This document shows positions 62,741 through 64,000 of a stretch of DNA of 64,000 nucleotides, one piece after another. This DNA is from an uncultured Sutterella sp. (GTDB lineage Bacteria > Pseudomonadota > Gammaproteobacteria > Burkholderiales > Burkholderiaceae_F), in contig CASDQM010000047.1 of the NCBI GenBank assembly GCA_949282745.1, forward strand, positions 62,001 to 126,000. The letters are read 5' to 3'. The translations under genes were made by a program, and so were the position numbers. Numbering within the stretch: position 1 is the first letter of the stretch; each line of letters begins with the position of its first letter. The notes under the pieces were generated by a model, which did no database searches, was not told where the DNA came from, and saw nothing but the letters and a program-made list of their open reading frames with translations.

Positions 62741-62870
62741 GCGTTGTTTACAACTTGTTACATCTACCTCTTGCATTGCTTCGTTTCACGTCTTTGTATT
62801 CGATTGCGGGCGGCGGATCCTCCGCGTCGCTTACAATGATCCATCTTTCTCCTATTCACACAGGTGCTCC

Positions 62871-63374
62871 GTGTCCGACTCCGTTTTGACCCTTGCCCTT
62901 CCGACGCCGGAAGACACCGACCGTCTCGGCGCCCGGCTCTCCGAGGCCTTCGGCCGCAACGCCGAACTGCTCCGGGAAAAGGGCTTTGCACTGCGTCTCG
63001 AAGGCAATCTCGGCGCGGGCAAGACGTCGCTCGTGCGCGCCATGCTGCGCGCCGCGGGGTTTGCGGGTCCGGTCAAGAGCCCCACGTTTTCGCTCGTCGA
63101 AACCTATCCCCTCTGGGGCGTCACGCTCGCGCACTTTGACTTCTACCGCTTCGAAGATCCGATCGAATTCGAAGACGCGGGCTTTCGCGACGACTTCGCG
63201 CCGGGCACCCTGGCCGTCACCGAGTGGAGCGAAAAGGCGCTCCCCTATCTCCCCGACGCCGACGCCGTGATCGAACTCGAGCACGACGGGCTCGGCCGCC
63301 GCGCGCGCCTTCGCGCCCTCACCCCCGCCGGCCGGCAGATTTTCGAGGCTCTCGAATGCGACGCCGCGAACTGA
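62871..63374 (+). CDS. tsaE: tRNA threonylcarbamoyladenosine biosynthesis ATPase TsaE
   Basis: 167 aa from a GTG at 62871; the frame upstream lacks family similarity. P-loop EGNLGAGKTSLVRAML, then VKSPTFSLVETY, HFDFYRF and TEWSEKA, all diagnostic of TsaE, which assists t6A37 modification of tRNA. Its last 19 bp overlap the amidase gene in another frame, so the two are coupled. In related bacteria tsaE-amiC is often followed by mutL-miaA; here mutL-miaA lie about 9 kb away. Confidence 0.94.
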   Translation: MSDSVLTLALPTPEDTDRLGARLSEAFGRNAELLREKGFALRLEGNLGAGKTSLVRAMLRAAGFAGPVKSPTFSLVETYPLWGVTLAHFDFYRFEDPIEFEDAGFRDDFAPGTLAVTEWSEKALPYLPDADAVIELEHDGLGRRARLRALTPAGRQIFEALECDAAN

Positions 63375-64000
63375 TCGCCGGCGCCGCCGGGACGCTCCTC
63401 TTTTCCTTCCTGCCCGCGGACTTCGCGCACGGGGCCCACATGGTCGCCGTGCGCATGTGGCCTGCGCAGGAATATACGCGCGTCACGCTCGAGCACGACG
63501 CGCCGCTCAAGTTCAAATACTTCTTCGTTCGCTCCTCGCGCCCGCTTCGACTCGTGGTCGACATCGAAGGACTCGACTTCACGGCCGCGCTCAAGCAGCA
63601 GATCGAGGCCGTCAAGGCGGACGACCCCTACATTCAGGCGATGCGCATCGGCCAGTATCAGCCCGGCATCGTGCGCCTCGTCATGGACCTCAAAACGGAC
63701 GTGAAGCCCGAGGTCTTCCAGTTGAAGCCTTTTGCGAACTACAAGTACCGCCTGGTCTTCGACCTCTATCCCGTCGTCCCCGTCGACCCCATCAGCAAGA
63801 TTCTCGCGGGCGTCGCCGAGGGCGACGACGACACCGACGCCGCGCCCGAGGACGATCCCCTCGCAGCGCTTCTCGCGGATCTCGAGAACGGGAAGAAACC
63901 CGAACCGGCAAAGGAACCCGAACCCTCGAAGCCCGTTAAGAAGCCGCCCGTCACGACGGCGAAGGACGACAAGAAGCCGACCAAGAAGCCCGTCAAGCAG
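63356..64000 (+). CDS. amiC: N-acetylmuramoyl-L-alanine amidase, AMIN domain (partial)
   Basis: 215 codons are visible before the right edge. The N-terminus MRRRELIAGAAGTLLF is a Tat-like signal. The AMIN domain (PLRLVVDIEGLDF, MRIGQYQPGIVRLVMDLK, YKYRLVFDLYP) targets division-site peptidoglycan, and a Pro/Lys-rich linker follows. The amidase domain would be outside the window. tsaE-amiC is a conserved arrangement. AmiC-type enzymes split daughter cells by cleaving septal peptide cross-bridges. Confidence 0.88.
   Translation, partial: MRRRELIAGAAGTLLFSFLPADFAHGAHMVAVRMWPAQEYTRVTLEHDAPLKFKYFFVRSSRPLRLVVDIEGLDFTAALKQQIEAVKADDPYIQAMRIGQYQPGIVRLVMDLKTDVKPEVFQLKPFANYKYRLVFDLYPVVPVDPISKILAGVAEGDDDTDAAPEDDPLAALLADLENGKKPEPAKEPEPSKPVKKPPVTTAKDDKKPTKKPVKQ

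Overview
This window looks like chromosomal DNA of a betaproteobacterium in the Burkholderiales, most likely the Sutterellaceae (Sutterella, Parasutterella or Duodenibacillus-like gut bacteria). That placement is inferred from gene content and order: bamE, a short coiled-coil gene, zapA, 6S RNA, an EVE-domain gene and tauE in a row; mltD, a methyltransferase and rnhA together; the DUF2868/DUF3482 pair; fur divergent from bamE; an LPS core set; and an endonuclease-type MutL. No 16S rRNA or species marker is present. The window is gene-dense, with short spacers and many 1-4 bp stop/start overlaps. By eye the base composition is GC-rich, with two clearly AT-rich patches: a GT8 glycosyltransferase gene near 4.2-5.1 kb and an unrecognised gene near 27.5-28.7 kb.

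Layout. 0-10 kb, minus strand: a two-domain Asp/Glu racemase (cut by the left edge), sbcB, rng, a GT8 glycosyltransferase, sdaA, and the LPS core and export genes waaP, waaG and msbA. 10-18 kb: a GT9 heptosyltransferase-like gene, recN, nadK, fabI, a six-LysM MltD, a methyltransferase and rnhA. 18.4-23.4 kb: tRNA-Val with its own promoter and terminator, then a compact five-gene plus-strand operon of LicD transferase, cytidylyltransferase, and a 2-aminoethylphosphonate-type ABC importer (binding protein, ATPase, fused permease). 23.4-27.4 kb: a YrbL-like kinase-fold gene behind fur, then bamE, a coiled-coil gene, zapA, 6S RNA, an EVE-domain gene and tauE. 27.5-37.4 kb: the AT-rich unknown gene, a GT25 glycosyltransferase, lgt, and an overlapping operon of thiM, thiE, a phosphoethanolamine-transferase-like gene and DUF2868, followed by DUF3482 and rfbB. 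37.5-43.1 kb: the queA-tgt-yajC-secD-secF cluster. 43.2-50.6 kb: pmbA and yjgA divergent, a Mog/hydrolase fusion, tRNA-Leu, folK, pcnB, a HAD phosphatase and hda. 50.8-59.7 kb: purM, mutL-miaA-rfbC, dedA, dnaQ, and a four-HMA-domain metal P-type ATPase behind a MerR-type promoter. 59.9-64 kb: a DUF748/AsmA-like gene, tRNA-Thr, tsaE and the start of an AMIN-domain amidase.

Cell-envelope themes dominate: LPS core assembly and phosphorylation (waaP, waaG, GT9, GT8, GT25), LPS flipping (msbA), phospho-substituent transfer (LicD, the EptA-like protein), outer-membrane and secretion machinery (bamE, lgt, secDF-yajC) and peptidoglycan cleavage (mltD, the amidase). The most notable points are: (i) the LicD, cytidylyltransferase and phosphonate-type importer operon, which resembles a lic1 locus with an importer of an already phosphorylated or phosphonate headgroup in place of choline uptake and choline kinase; (ii) a 17-bp repeat family inserted in frame in thiE and, in inverted orientation, in the next gene; (iii) a fusion of molybdopterin adenylyltransferase with an acyl-esterase through a Pro/Lys/Glu repeat linker; and (iv) the AT-rich single-gene islet encoding an unrecognised membrane/coiled-coil protein.
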